From NCBI GenBank assembly GCA_030180075.1, contig JASNJN010000166.1:1-27791 (forward strand): a stretch of DNA of 27,791 nucleotides, read 5' to 3'. Source of the stretch: Mikrocytos mackini. Taxonomy: Eukaryota > Endomyxa > Ascetosporea > Mikrocytida > Mikrocytiidae. Below, piece after piece: positions 8,318 to 18,600 of the stretch; position 1 is the first letter of the stretch; each line of letters starts with the position of its first letter. A program made the translations under genes and the position numbers. The notes beneath the pieces are model-generated. The model saw only the letters and a list, made by a program, of their open reading frames with translations. It had not been told where the DNA came from and did no database searches.

Positions 8318-11300
8318 ATGAAACTATTTTCTTCAATGACGAACCCGGGAAGAAGCAACATATCCTCGCTCATGCGAAAACTATCATACGAGAATACCGA
8401 ATTTGCAGACAGCCCGTCGATTAGCGACCGGATCTCGGTTTACTTCAACGTAATATGTGAGTCTTTTAGAAATACAAGCTACTATCGCAAATTTTACCCT
8501 GATACTGACGAAATACCAAGGGAAATTGATTATTCTTCTCACACCCCTACTTCTTCAGATCTCAATGGTTTGTCGAACATACAAAACAACAATAAGTATA
8601 CCCTTTTGAACTTTATTCCAAAGTTCCTTTACGAGCAGCTAACTATTTTCTCAAACTTCTACTTCTTATTTATAGCTTTCACACAATTCTTTCCTAGCCT
8701 TAAAGTAGGGTTCTTATTCTCATACCTAGCTCCAGTTGTAATGGTGTTAGTCTTTGCGCTGGTAAACGAATTGAAAGATGAGTTACAAAAGATTTACAAA
8801 GACAGGGAAATCAACAATACAAAATATCACAAATACATTAACGAAAAGACAAGCTCTCACTCCAACGTTAAACGAGTTGCTGTAAAATACTGCGACATAA
8901 AAGTTGGCGATGTGATTCATCTCAAGAAAGGAGAGACTATACCTGCGGACTGTCTTTTACTTTCAGTTTCAGCCGGTTCTGACATCGGAGGATATATAAA
9001 GACGGATGGATTAGACGGCGAGACTGACTGGAAATATAGATGTCCGCCTTCTCTGGTTTATAGGACAGAAGAAGACAAGAGCGAGGAAGATTATTTAAAT
9101 AGGTTTTTCAACAAAGATGTTAAATTAGAATACGAAACCCCTTCAAAAGAAATTTACCAATTTAATGGAGTTATTACTGTAGGTGAGAAAAAAGAGAACT
9201 TATCTCTGGAAAACACTATTTGGGCATCGACAGCATTAGTGTCCTGTTCAGGGCTGGCCTTAGTCTTGTACGTCGGAAAAGATACCCGTGTAAAGAGGAA
9301 TACCAAGCCTAGCGTAACCAAGTTCGGGAAAACAGAGAAAGAGGTATCGAATTTGACCAAAATTCTACTCGGGGTGATGGTGTTCTGTGCAATCTCACTC
9401 TTAGGCGGATCTAGGGATCAGTTTATGAAACGATTACTGAAGTACGTGGTACTATTCTCGCACATGATACCTATGTCATTGAGGCTTGGACTTGATGTAG
9501 GTAAATTGTTTTTCTCTTGGCTAGTCAAGAAGGATGAAGATATAAAAGGAACAATTGTCCGAACTAGTAATATCCCCGAGGAGCTTGGTAGAGTCTCTTA
9601 TCTCTTCAGTGACAAAACAGGAACCCTTACTGAAAACGTGATGGCTTTCAGGAAAGTTATCTTAAAGCCTCACTTGGCCTACTCGGAGAAGGCACTGCTG
9701 TCTATGAGGAGTGAACTGACTGAGATATTTAGGACAAATAGCGAGAATTGGTTTGAGGATTTCATGGACAAACTAGAAACTGACAACACCGAGCAAAACA
9801 GGCTAAAAATGACAATGTTAGCCATAAGTATGTGTCACAATGTGTTTATAAAGGGCGAGACAGGAGAAAAGGACAAATATGGGAATAAACGGTTTGACTA
9901 TATAAGTTCTTCTCCAGACGAAATCGCACTTATAAAGGCCACCAATTCATTTGGCATAAACTTTGTACGAAGAACTAGTAAGAATATAACCATTTCCATA
10001 TTTAACAAACTATTCGAGTTTGAAATCCTTTACATTCTTCCCTTCTCGAGTGAAAAGAAGAGAATGGGGATTATGTTAAGACCTGTGTTTAATAACAGAA
10101 AAGGGAAACCATTTATGATTGTGAAAGGTGCAGAGACGGCCATGGAAAAGATACTGAAAACAAACGAGTGGTTTATGGAAGAGGTAGACAACCTGGCCAG
10201 AGATGGATTTAGAACGCTGGTTTACGGCATTAAGTTTATGTCAGAAAAGGACCTCGTTATATTTAACCAAAGCGTTGACAAAGTAGAGTCGGAAAAAAAC
10301 GAAGAATTGTATAAAAGCACAGAGACAGAACTAGACTTGTGCTGTATTACTGGAATAGAAGACAGATTACAGGAGAATGTACAATCCGTTTTGGAGACAG
10401 TTAGAGCTGCTGGAATTAAAGCGTGGATATTGACAGGAGACAAAATAGAAACAGCTATTTGTGTTGCAAGATCAGCCAGACTAATTTCATTTTCCCAGTC
10501 AATTACAACCATCACGTCGAGTTTGTTCAAAAATTTAAACAGCGAGCACTGTTTGGCTGAAATATCCAAATTGTTAGACAAGATATCGATGCGCCCAACC
10601 GTCCCGGTGATTATAGAAGGGGAAGCCTTAGAGATAATTCTGAAAAGCTGCCCTATAAAATTTGCAAAAGTGCTTTCAACGATAGAAGTGGTTGTTTGTT
10701 GTAGGTGTACACCCGAGCAAAAGGCAGAGGTAACCAGACTCATAGGAAAAGTCACGAATAAGGTTACATTGGCAATTGGAGATGGTGGAAATGACATATC
10801 GATGATAAGGGAAGCAAGTATAGGGCTTGGTATATTTGGACTTGAAGGAAAACAGGCGTCCATGGCCGCAGACTATGCCATTCCCAAATTCAGTTACTTA
10901 CAAAAGCTTCTTTTATGGCATGGAAGAAATTCTTACGTGAACTTATCAAATCTCTCAATCAGTTTTGTGCAAAGAGGACTGCTGTTATCATTCATACAGT
11001 ATTTCTATAGCTTTATATTCTACAAGATAAGTGCCTCTATATTCCCAGACATTCTTATGTTCAACTATACAACACTCTACACTGCATTGGCATATGTACC
11101 AATTTACTTTGACAGAGATATTAGATACAGAGTAATCATTCTCTACCCGGAGTTGTACAGAGAAATGCAAAAAGGAAGGTTGATATCCCTAACCTCAATA
11201 CTGACTATGTTCGCAGAATCACTTTACCAAGGTACTACGATTTTAATCTGGAGTTGTATTCTGTTTAAAGAAAACAAAAGTAGACTTAGTCTTATCGCGT

Positions 11301-11575
11301 ACGCAACAGCTCTGTTCACATGTTACTCCAACGTGCTATTCCTATGCAAGAAAAAGTCAAAACTACTTATATCGGGAGTTGTCATTTCGGTGATGGTATT
11401 TTTCCTTTCCCCGGTTTTGTTACCTAACGCGAAATATATGATGTTCATATACTCCTTCTCGTTCTTATTAAAGACAATGATAACATCATGCGTAGCCATA
11501 GTACCTGTCTACTTGATAACAAAGATTTACAAGAAGTTTTATCCACCTTTAAGTTCGAAATTTAAATTCACCTAA
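8318..11575 (+). CDS. NEO1: P4-ATPase phospholipid flippase of the NEO1/ATP9 class
   Basis: This 1085-residue P-type ATPase moves phospholipids from the lumenal or outer leaflet to the cytosolic leaflet of endosome/Golgi membranes. Visible signatures are: two N-terminal membrane segments around 100-150; the actuator motif DGETDWK (D233-T236), where P4 enzymes have DGET in place of TGE(S); SLENTIWAST and YVGKDTRV; a TM4 segment with IPMSLRLGLD; IPEELGRVSYLFSDKTGTLT with the phosphorylated Asp at D432; ILTGDK (706-709); GDGGND (821-826); and about six C-terminal membrane segments. GETDWK, the IPxSLR segment and IPEELGR are characteristic of the NEO1/ATP9A/ATP9B branch, which needs no CDC50 partner, rather than DRS2/DNF. 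Yeast Neo1 is of similar size. It converges on UTP12 with 59 bp between stops. The gene for its known partner DOP1 lies about 4 kb downstream. The first in-frame ATG is used; the N-terminus is poorly conserved. Confidence 0.92.
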   Translation: MKLFSSMTNPGRSNISSLMRKLSYENTEFADSPSISDRISVYFNVICESFRNTSYYRKFYPDTDEIPREIDYSSHTPTSSDLNGLSNIQNNNKYTLLNFIPKFLYEQLTIFSNFYFLFIAFTQFFPSLKVGFLFSYLAPVVMVLVFALVNELKDELQKIYKDREINNTKYHKYINEKTSSHSNVKRVAVKYCDIKVGDVIHLKKGETIPADCLLLSVSAGSDIGGYIKTDGLDGETDWKYRCPPSLVYRTEEDKSEEDYLNRFFNKDVKLEYETPSKEIYQFNGVITVGEKKENLSLENTIWASTALVSCSGLALVLYVGKDTRVKRNTKPSVTKFGKTEKEVSNLTKILLGVMVFCAISLLGGSRDQFMKRLLKYVVLFSHMIPMSLRLGLDVGKLFFSWLVKKDEDIKGTIVRTSNIPEELGRVSYLFSDKTGTLTENVMAFRKVILKPHLAYSEKALLSMRSELTEIFRTNSENWFEDFMDKLETDNTEQNRLKMTMLAISMCHNVFIKGETGEKDKYGNKRFDYISSSPDEIALIKATNSFGINFVRRTSKNITISIFNKLFEFEILYILPFSSEKKRMGIMLRPVFNNRKGKPFMIVKGAETAMEKILKTNEWFMEEVDNLARDGFRTLVYGIKFMSEKDLVIFNQSVDKVESEKNEELYKSTETELDLCCITGIEDRLQENVQSVLETVRAAGIKAWILTGDKIETAICVARSARLISFSQSITTITSSLFKNLNSEHCLAEISKLLDKISMRPTVPVIIEGEALEIILKSCPIKFAKVLSTIEVVVCCRCTPEQKAEVTRLIGKVTNKVTLAIGDGGNDISMIREASIGLGIFGLEGKQASMAADYAIPKFSYLQKLLLWHGRNSYVNLSNLSISFVQRGLLLSFIQYFYSFIFYKISASIFPDILMFNYTTLYTALAYVPIYFDRDIRYRVIILYPELYREMQKGRLISLTSILTMFAESLYQGTTILIWSCILFKENKSRLSLIAYATALFTCYSNVLFLCKKKSKLLISGVVISVMVFFLSPVLLPNAKYMMFIYSFSFLLKTMITSCVAIVPVYLITKIYKKFYPPLSSKFKFT

Positions 11576-11634
11576 ACGGAGCTAATATAAATAAATAAAA
11601 CATGTGATTAGAAAATAAATAGATATAGCTTTAT

Positions 11635-14133
11635 TTACGCCATTTCCGAAAGAACAAGTGTCTTTACCAATTTGTCATTAAGTAGTCCTAGGTAATCATT
11701 AACATGGCACAACAACTCTTTTCCTTTAACATTATTAGGTGCTTTGTTATTTTCGAAATATTTCTTGCAAATAAAACCATAGTTCAATGAAATATTGGCA
11801 GAGTTTTCGTTGTAGCAATATAAAATAGAAGAAAAGAGTTTATTCTTTAAATCATCACTTTCAGCTCTAAATAATTCGTCCAACTCTGAAAAAGTCCAAG
11901 TATCTATAACTTTGTTGAACAATACATCATTCTGTTGTATTTTCATTGCTGATTTATAGTGAGCTATGTTGTTAGTTCTTGTTGTAGTCATTTCTTCATT
12001 AACATTTTTTGTTTTTTCTTTGCATTCATTAAAAATAGGTGAAAAAGTTACTATTTCATCGTAGAAGCTTCGGATAAATTTCTGTAGATATACGGCTTTC
12101 CATTTTAAACTGTTACTGATTTTGGTCTTAACATTTTTGAATCTCATGAACTTATTCGTTTCTACATTTTCTTCTAGTTCTATGTGTATACCAATTTCTT
12201 CTTTTATCGATACGAAATCTTCCAATAGTTCGTATGGTATAGAACGAACCGATCTATCTTCACATCCGGTAATTAGCATGTCTGGCGTAGCATCCATATC
12301 CCAAACATCTCCCAGGTGCAAAGTTCTAATCTCTTTCAAAAGTTTGAATTTATTCAAGCTCCAAATTATTATTTTTCTGTCTCTACTCGACGAAATTAAA
12401 TATTCACCAAAACAGATTATTTTAGTGATTTCCTCTTTATGGCCGATACACGTTTTTACTAGGTCTCCAAACTGTAGGTTGAATATTTTCATTGATTTAT
12501 CTACCGACCCTGTGAATAGCAATGTTTCGTCAACATCGGTTGAAATCGTATTTATAGGCAAGCTATGACCGTACATACTGAACAAAGGCCTACTTGGAAT
12601 GGTAATTGTGTTTCCGTCGTTAAACTCTAATTTGAATAATTCTACTTTGCATTCTATTGTAGCTAACGCCACCCAACCATGTTTTGATAAGTAAATTCCA
12701 GATGTTATTTCTTTGTCAAGTTTTCTTGTTAATAGAGTTTCAAATTCATTGTTCTTTTTGTTATACCCCATTATCAAAAGGTTACTCTTGCCAAACAAAA
12801 TCAGTCCTAGTTTAGTTGTTTTTATTCTAAACATGTTGAAATAAGAAAATTTCTGGACATTCAAAACTTCAAATTTAAGCATCATTTGTTTAATGATAGT
12901 TCCTTTTTGTAAGTCATAGACAAAACAGGTATTTTTTGTATCAAAAATGAAACAGAAGTTATCAACCACTAAACATGAATTCACATTATTTTTAATTTTT
13001 ATCTTTTGTATCAAGTTTAAGTGGCTATCCCTGAAGATTATTAGATTCTTCGAAACACTATAAATAACATCCGGCGCTTTAATGGTGTCTTCTTGGTTGT
13101 TTGTCTCAGAGAATCCGACTTTAGTAATCCCAGAATAGTGTGTACCTTTTCCGACAACATATTTCTTCTCGAAACTGGGCTCTTGGTTTATTTCAAAGTT
13201 GTAAATTCTATTTCCTGTTGTTGAAACGATTAAGTAATCCCGACGAAGATAATAATCAATTACCTTGTACTTAACTGCCAATTCGTTAATTTTTTTGAAG
13301 AATTTACTAAAACTTACACCTTGATGTTCTGTTTCTAAATTTTTGTCTATAGTCGTAGTGATCAGCTTCCTATCTCCTAGTTGTATTAAAAATCGGTGCT
13401 TCGTTTTGTTATCTTTTGGCTGATATATCTTTATATTTTTTATATTTAAACCCTTTGTATTAATTGAATGGACAATTTCTGTATTCTTAAAAAAGAGAAT
13501 TTCCTTTTTGCTGAACGATATTAGATAATCAAGATAACTAATTATTCCAAGTATTCTATTCTCCCCTTCTATGTGACTATCTATCATAATGTCCATCTTT
13601 CTGGAGACAAGGTCAAATCCTTGAACAACACCGGTTCTAAGAAGAACATAGAAGTGCTTGGAGTCGACAGAAGCATTGATAATCGGTTCTTGAAGTTCGG
13701 TGTAAAATTGCAGCTCTAGTGTAGAGATATTGAATATAGAAATGTGTCTATCGAGGGATGTAGTAAATAGAAATCCTTTATTTTGTATTATTTTGGTAAT
13801 TTTGCTTTTGTGGGTGTTCAAAGTACTGGTAGTGGATTGAAGCAAACTATGAATGAGAACTTGTCCATTATGAAGTCCTATATACAAAGTATCGGTATTG
13901 TTATCGGCTAAAATATATGAAGGTGTGGAAGATGGCCATAAATCGTCGTCTTCTAAAGGTATGCAAATATTGTGTTTGAGTTTTCCTGTTCCTAAATCCC
14001 AAGAGTGTATCGTGCTCAACCCAGATGTATAAAGCTCGTCTTTAGAAATGTTCACATCCATATTACAAAGATAGAACGCTACCTGATCAGTCTGTGTTAC
14101 TGATCGCTCAGTTAGATCATTTTTGTTTTCCAT
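11635..14133 (-). CDS. UTP12: WD40-repeat protein, likely UTP12/DIP2 (WDR3) of the small-subunit processome
   Basis: An 832-residue protein built of many degenerate WD40 blades (two propellers expected) followed by an alpha-helical tail. The N-terminal blades include IHSWDLGTGKLKH and SKITKIIQNKGFLFTTSLD. The best-conserved part, about residues 525-640, reads SLPINTISTDVDETLLFTGS, DKSMKIFNLQFGDLVKTCIG, HKEEITKIICFGEYLISSSR and DRKIIIWSLNKFKLL, then GDVWDMDATPDMLITGCEDR. The order GSVDKSxKI, LxFGD, GHKEEI, SxDRKxxxW, HxGDVW matches the same region of Dip2/WDR3, one of the UTP-B subunits that assemble on nascent pre-rRNA in the nucleolus. The roughly 100-residue helical C-terminus fits a Utp12 domain. 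The length is close to that of the fungal family members. PWP2 and UTP13 are related alternatives. It starts 30 bp from the divergent CHMP7-like gene. Confidence 0.72.
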   Translation of the reverse strand: MENKNDLTERSVTQTDQVAFYLCNMDVNISKDELYTSGLSTIHSWDLGTGKLKHNICIPLEDDDLWPSSTPSYILADNNTDTLYIGLHNGQVLIHSLLQSTTSTLNTHKSKITKIIQNKGFLFTTSLDRHISIFNISTLELQFYTELQEPIINASVDSKHFYVLLRTGVVQGFDLVSRKMDIMIDSHIEGENRILGIISYLDYLISFSKKEILFFKNTEIVHSINTKGLNIKNIKIYQPKDNKTKHRFLIQLGDRKLITTTIDKNLETEHQGVSFSKFFKKINELAVKYKVIDYYLRRDYLIVSTTGNRIYNFEINQEPSFEKKYVVGKGTHYSGITKVGFSETNNQEDTIKAPDVIYSVSKNLIIFRDSHLNLIQKIKIKNNVNSCLVVDNFCFIFDTKNTCFVYDLQKGTIIKQMMLKFEVLNVQKFSYFNMFRIKTTKLGLILFGKSNLLIMGYNKKNNEFETLLTRKLDKEITSGIYLSKHGWVALATIECKVELFKLEFNDGNTITIPSRPLFSMYGHSLPINTISTDVDETLLFTGSVDKSMKIFNLQFGDLVKTCIGHKEEITKIICFGEYLISSSRDRKIIIWSLNKFKLLKEIRTLHLGDVWDMDATPDMLITGCEDRSVRSIPYELLEDFVSIKEEIGIHIELEENVETNKFMRFKNVKTKISNSLKWKAVYLQKFIRSFYDEIVTFSPIFNECKEKTKNVNEEMTTTRTNNIAHYKSAMKIQQNDVLFNKVIDTWTFSELDELFRAESDDLKNKLFSSILYCYNENSANISLNYGFICKKYFENNKAPNNVKGKELLCHVNDYLGLLNDKLVKTLVLSEMA

Positions 14134-14163
14134 TTTTAATTTTCAAAATCGAAACACTGTGTA
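14134..14163. promoter_or_regulatory. 30-bp divergent intergenic spacer
   Basis: Lies between the start codons of UTP12 (minus) and the CHMP7-like gene (plus) and must hold, or overlap, both start regions. It is AT-rich next to UTP12 (TTTTAATTTTCAAAAT), then less so. No TATA box can be assigned with confidence. Confidence 0.35.
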
Positions 14164-15420
14164 ATGATCGAACGATACCTCAGAGAACAAAAAGCACAAG
14201 GGCGCGATGTTATCCATATTCTTAAAAACAAAGCTGATGTTAGAAAACATTATTCGTCACTGGATTACCTCTCAGTTGAGAAAAAGAAATCCATTCTTAA
14301 CTTCTGGAAGGATATGATCATCAATATCACAACAAATCAACAAATGAAAGCGTTTAAGAAGTCTGTCAACAACGTATCCTTTTCACATAAAGAGTTATTC
14401 GATTTCTTGACTTTCGAAGACGGACTAAAACCAATTTATCTACATCAAGTCATTTTAGAACTACTTAATGAAGGCTTCATAATTTCAGAAGATAGATATT
14501 TGAAGACTCAAGAAAACAATGCGGGTTTAATCTCCTCTTTTGCGAATTTATTTATTTCATACTTCTCCACAACTATGTCGGAAGAGGATGTTAAATCCGG
14601 TTTCTTTTATTGTGTTGAATCTTTGAACACAACAATTGATTCATTCAAAGAATATATTTCGGAAAACACAATTGTGTATTCAGATTGTTATGTGACTCAA
14701 CCAGAACTGTACAGTATCATCTCACAATCATGTGTTGGAAAAATAAAGTCAATTACACCACCGCACGAAAAGAAGTTTTTAAAACATTACTTTATAAACA
14801 ATAAAGTCATCCAAGAATTACAAAGCACCAAAGGAACAGTTTATAAGCTGCCTGCCGATTCCAATTTCGATGGCAGTGAAACTTATAAAGAAGTACCTAA
14901 ATCTGTTGAAGACATAATCGTGAACACAGTGTATTCTGTTGGAGATCTCGAAGAAAGTAACAAAGCAAGTAAAGAAAAGATTGATAACTTAAAGACTAAA
15001 ATGAGGAACTTTTTGAAAATAGAAAACAAGAGAAAGGCTATCGCGTGTTTAAGAGTGATAAATAGATTAAAGTCACTTGTAGAAAAGAATTCCGTATTGA
15101 TAAAGAAAAACCAGGCCCTATTAGATAAGGTCAACAATTATAATGATGATGTCTTAAACTATGAAATATTCAAAAACATGAATGAAGACATTGTAAACGC
15201 CGAAGAAAAGTTCAAAGAAAACTTTGTTGATGATAGGATGAAGGAGATAGATGAGAAGATCAAAGAATTCAATGAATCCATGGATAAGAACAAAGAAGAC
15301 GAAGCCTTGGAAAAGGAATTAGAGAATATGCTAAAAGAAACCGAAAAGGAAGAAATAGGAATTGGTGATATGGAGCGTATTCTAGACGTGTTAGAAGAAT
15401 CCGTCGAAATAAGTAGATGA
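14164..15420 (+). CDS. CHMP7: CHMP7/Chm7-like ESCRT-III protein (Snf7 family)
   Basis: This 418-residue protein has two parts. Residues 1 to about 215 form a globular, helix-rich region with aromatic-rich segments, as expected for the ESCRT-II-like winged-helix half of CHMP7. From about 225 onward comes the charged, coiled-coil Snf7 core: a basic N-terminal half (KTKMRNFLKIENKRKAIACL, then RVINRLKSLVEKNSVLIKKN) followed by an acidic half (NMNEDIVNAEEKF, EALEKELENMLKETEKEE). The end, IGDMERILDVLEES, could act as an interaction motif for the Vps4 system. The basic-to-acidic polarity is the defining ESCRT-III pattern, and the extra N-terminal half sets CHMP7 apart from the roughly 220-residue CHMPs. 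In yeast and animals CHMP7 directs ESCRT-III to the inner nuclear membrane for sealing and nuclear-pore surveillance. An unusual CHMP6- or CHMP4-like protein remains possible. It is followed by a 225-bp spacer and then DOP1 on the same strand. Confidence 0.72.
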   Translation: MIERYLREQKAQGRDVIHILKNKADVRKHYSSLDYLSVEKKKSILNFWKDMIINITTNQQMKAFKKSVNNVSFSHKELFDFLTFEDGLKPIYLHQVILELLNEGFIISEDRYLKTQENNAGLISSFANLFISYFSTTMSEEDVKSGFFYCVESLNTTIDSFKEYISENTIVYSDCYVTQPELYSIISQSCVGKIKSITPPHEKKFLKHYFINNKVIQELQSTKGTVYKLPADSNFDGSETYKEVPKSVEDIIVNTVYSVGDLEESNKASKEKIDNLKTKMRNFLKIENKRKAIACLRVINRLKSLVEKNSVLIKKNQALLDKVNNYNDDVLNYEIFKNMNEDIVNAEEKFKENFVDDRMKEIDEKIKEFNESMDKNKEDEALEKELENMLKETEKEEIGIGDMERILDVLEESVEISR

Positions 15421-15645
15421 TATAATTATTACATGTTCCACGGACATAGTTTTGTTTAGCACATTGAGAGAAAAACTATAAATATAACTAAAACATGTAG
15501 AATTTCATAAATCAAAACCTAATTAGTTTAAAAGATATCGACAGATTGTGGTTTCGTTTTTATACTCATCCGTTACTCAGGAGCGTTAAAAGTTAAATAA
15601 AATCAAAAAATTTCATTTTAAAATCTTTTGAATTGATAGAAACAA
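15421..15645. promoter_or_regulatory. Longest spacer of the gene island, upstream of DOP1
   Basis: This 225-bp stretch is the longest gap inside the island and must contain the end of the CHMP7-like transcript and the DOP1 promoter. An AT-rich TATA-like string ACTATAAATATAAC lies at about 15475-15488, immediately followed by AAAACATGT, a string also found beyond the NEO1 stop. Position and composition fit a promoter, but nothing proves it. Confidence 0.3.
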
Positions 15646-18600
15646 ATGGTGCAAAATCAGACGATTTTTATAAGAGAACTAAGCGACACTTTACATACCA
15701 GTAAGAAAGCCAGGCAATGGCAAGATCTTGTTCAGTTTCTTGAAAAACTAAAGAAGTTATTTACCAACTATTCAAACAGCGCGTCTCTTTATGTACCAGA
15801 CGACTCACAAAACTCTGAGAAAACACAAAAGATTGCCAAGATGCTGTTCGAAAGGCTCAACCATTGTTTGGGCGAACAGATGCCTTCGTCGGTTAGATTA
15901 ACCACTTTACAGGTTTATGATTCCATATTTCGAATACTAGACGAGCCTGTGTTCCTTGAAAATCTATCCGTAATAGCCAGCTCTCTGTTTTCTCAAACAT
16001 ACTACAGCATACCAAAGATTCAAGACCAGATAATAGACCTATATTATCTGAGTTTCTTAAAATTTCCAATTTCACTTCGTTACACACTTGAAGGGTTTGT
16101 CGCGTCGAACTTGTTCTACCTACAGGAAACAAAGAACCCTGTTTATGAGCGAACAATAGACCTCTTTGAAACGATCAGTGAAGTTATTAAGTCCAAAGAA
16201 GTCTTGTTTGATGCTGTGTACAAAGCTATCATAAACTGTCCAGATACGAGACTCGGAGGGACAAACTTTTTGAACTATTTCCTCATTTGGCCAAAGCCAG
16301 AGGAGCTGAGTGATGAGGAGTACGTAAGCTATTATATGAATAACCAACCAGAACTTGTTACAACGGCCATACTCGAATCTCTGAAAGAAGATAACAGTCT
16401 ATTTGTTAAAAGAAACATACTTGACCTGCTCCTTCTTAAAATACCACTTGAAGGATCTTTTATTTATGAATCCGATAAAATGATGATTGTTTCATCTCTG
16501 TTCTCCTTGTTCTTAGAAAATGAAAGTACAGTTAACAGACGGGTTCTTGAATGGTTATTTCAAACTGAAATAACAATCTGTTCTCAGAACGTCATATGTA
16601 AGGGGTTACTGCTGTTCATTGAAAGACATAAAGGCACAGGAAAAGAAAACGACATATATCTAATATTAGAAGTGCTCTTTTCGAAAACTGAGCTTCATGG
16701 GAAAGATTTCTTCCAACAAATTATTCCTGTTATTTTATCAGAGGATTTCGAAGCTCAATTCAAACTAGCAACCAAACATGATATAAGCGAGGCATATAAA
16801 CATGACGACGCGGATTTAATTGAGCCTTCTAACGAATTGAATAGAAACATTGCTATATGCAACACGGACGAAGTTTTTGATATAATCTACGAATATATGC
16901 AAAATAGATTAAAAAACACGGAATCTACAATTTACACAATAACTGAAGTGTTCTATTTATTAGACATGCTTTCTTCCTCCTTTAAAACTAAAGTGGGAGA
17001 AATAGGGAAAACTGTGAAACAAATTATAAAGTATCTTACTAACATAGCATCAAAAAGTGGCGTAGATACAAATACAGTTTCTCTGTCACTTAAATGTATC
17101 AAAATAGCTAATAAAGTTGATATGAATTTATCAAACAGCCAAGAAATCACCCCACTTCACGGTGTGTGTTCAAAACAATTCTATAACAAACATTGTGACT
17201 CATTCAAACTATTCATCGTTCGATACTATCAACATTATCTTCTAACATTTGCCGCATTATCAGAAAATTACGAATGTGTTGAAGAATTTAACGGGCTACT
17301 TCTGGATATTCTAAGTGATAAAGTAATGGCAAACAAACTAGCAACTTCTAAAGAACGCGTGAAGATAGTTTTCGATGGTATAAAAAAGGGGATAAACTTA
17401 ACCCAAATACTCACGCATAATAATAAAGAAGACAAAGAGTTTGGAGTATTGTACACAAAGTATGTTTCGGCACTTTTTGAAAGATACAATGTATTTGAAA
17501 GCTCTGGGGTATTAAACAAAAACATAATTGCTATAATGGATTTAATGATTAGTATGAATGAACCATTATTCGCCGACACATTGAACAGCGTTAGAACAAA
17601 ACTAATTACAGAAGAACAGCATATGAATAAACGAATAGATATCGACTATCAATTCGTCCATATAATATACAAACTGAACACATTTAAAAGCAATAACCCT
17701 CGACTCCACAAGGAAATATATAAATTCAGTAACTTGTTCTTGAACAGGAAATGCAATGACTTCTCCCTGATAACGTTCACAATGGCGCCTAAATTTGGAG
17801 CTCGCCCTATAATAAATTCGTTCATTTATAGCTTCATACAATACATTATAGATTTCCATAAACTTGACGAGGATGAAAAATTGCGGATTAACAATATATT
17901 GAAAAGCTTCTTTTATTATATTCGTCTGATTAACAAAGAGATAGAATCTAGCAATATCCTTCTGACTCAAATGACTGGGGAGTCACCTGACGATTGGTTG
18001 AAAGTTATGGTAACAAATTACCAGGTTTCCAAGTACAATGTCTCTAAAGATAGCTCGGCCTCCACAATAATAAAGCGTCTTAGCAACAAAATAGATTTGA
18101 CAACTTTTAACTATAAAACTGTTCTCGAATTCATTTTCATGGAAATACTCCTGTTAATCCGTAAGCACACAGTTGAGCTAGGTGTTATCAACAATGAAGA
18201 GGAGGGTCTTAACTCCCTTATCTACAAAGTCATTAAGATATACAAATATCTTTTTGTAAACTTAAATCACCCAAGGGATCACTCCAATGAAATACTGTTC
18301 AATTTTTTGGAGCAAGAAATACTGGCAGTTTTAAAATATAGCAACGACAAGTACGTTTACAAACTACTCGGGTTCTTCGAAGAAATAATTAACAAACAAA
18401 TGGTTATTTTGGCACCATTGCATGACCCAAAGCGAAAGATTGTCATGAATTCGGATGATTATGAGAATACGCTCAACAAAGAAAACTCAATTCGCTACGT
18501 TCAGTTGTTAGAACACTTGCTAAAGCATTTCGGAAACAGACAATCCGACCGAGAACTATACAAGAAGACTTACTTCCTAATTCTCAAACTCATCAAGCAT

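Noticed and set aside
10222-10863. 213-codon minus-strand frame inside NEO1
   Set aside because: It is antisense to the conserved GDGGND and TGDK region of the flippase, so it is a shadow of the real codons.
12122-12568. 148-codon plus-strand frame inside UTP12
   Set aside because: Shadow opposite conserved WD40 blades; composition follows the coding strand of UTP12.
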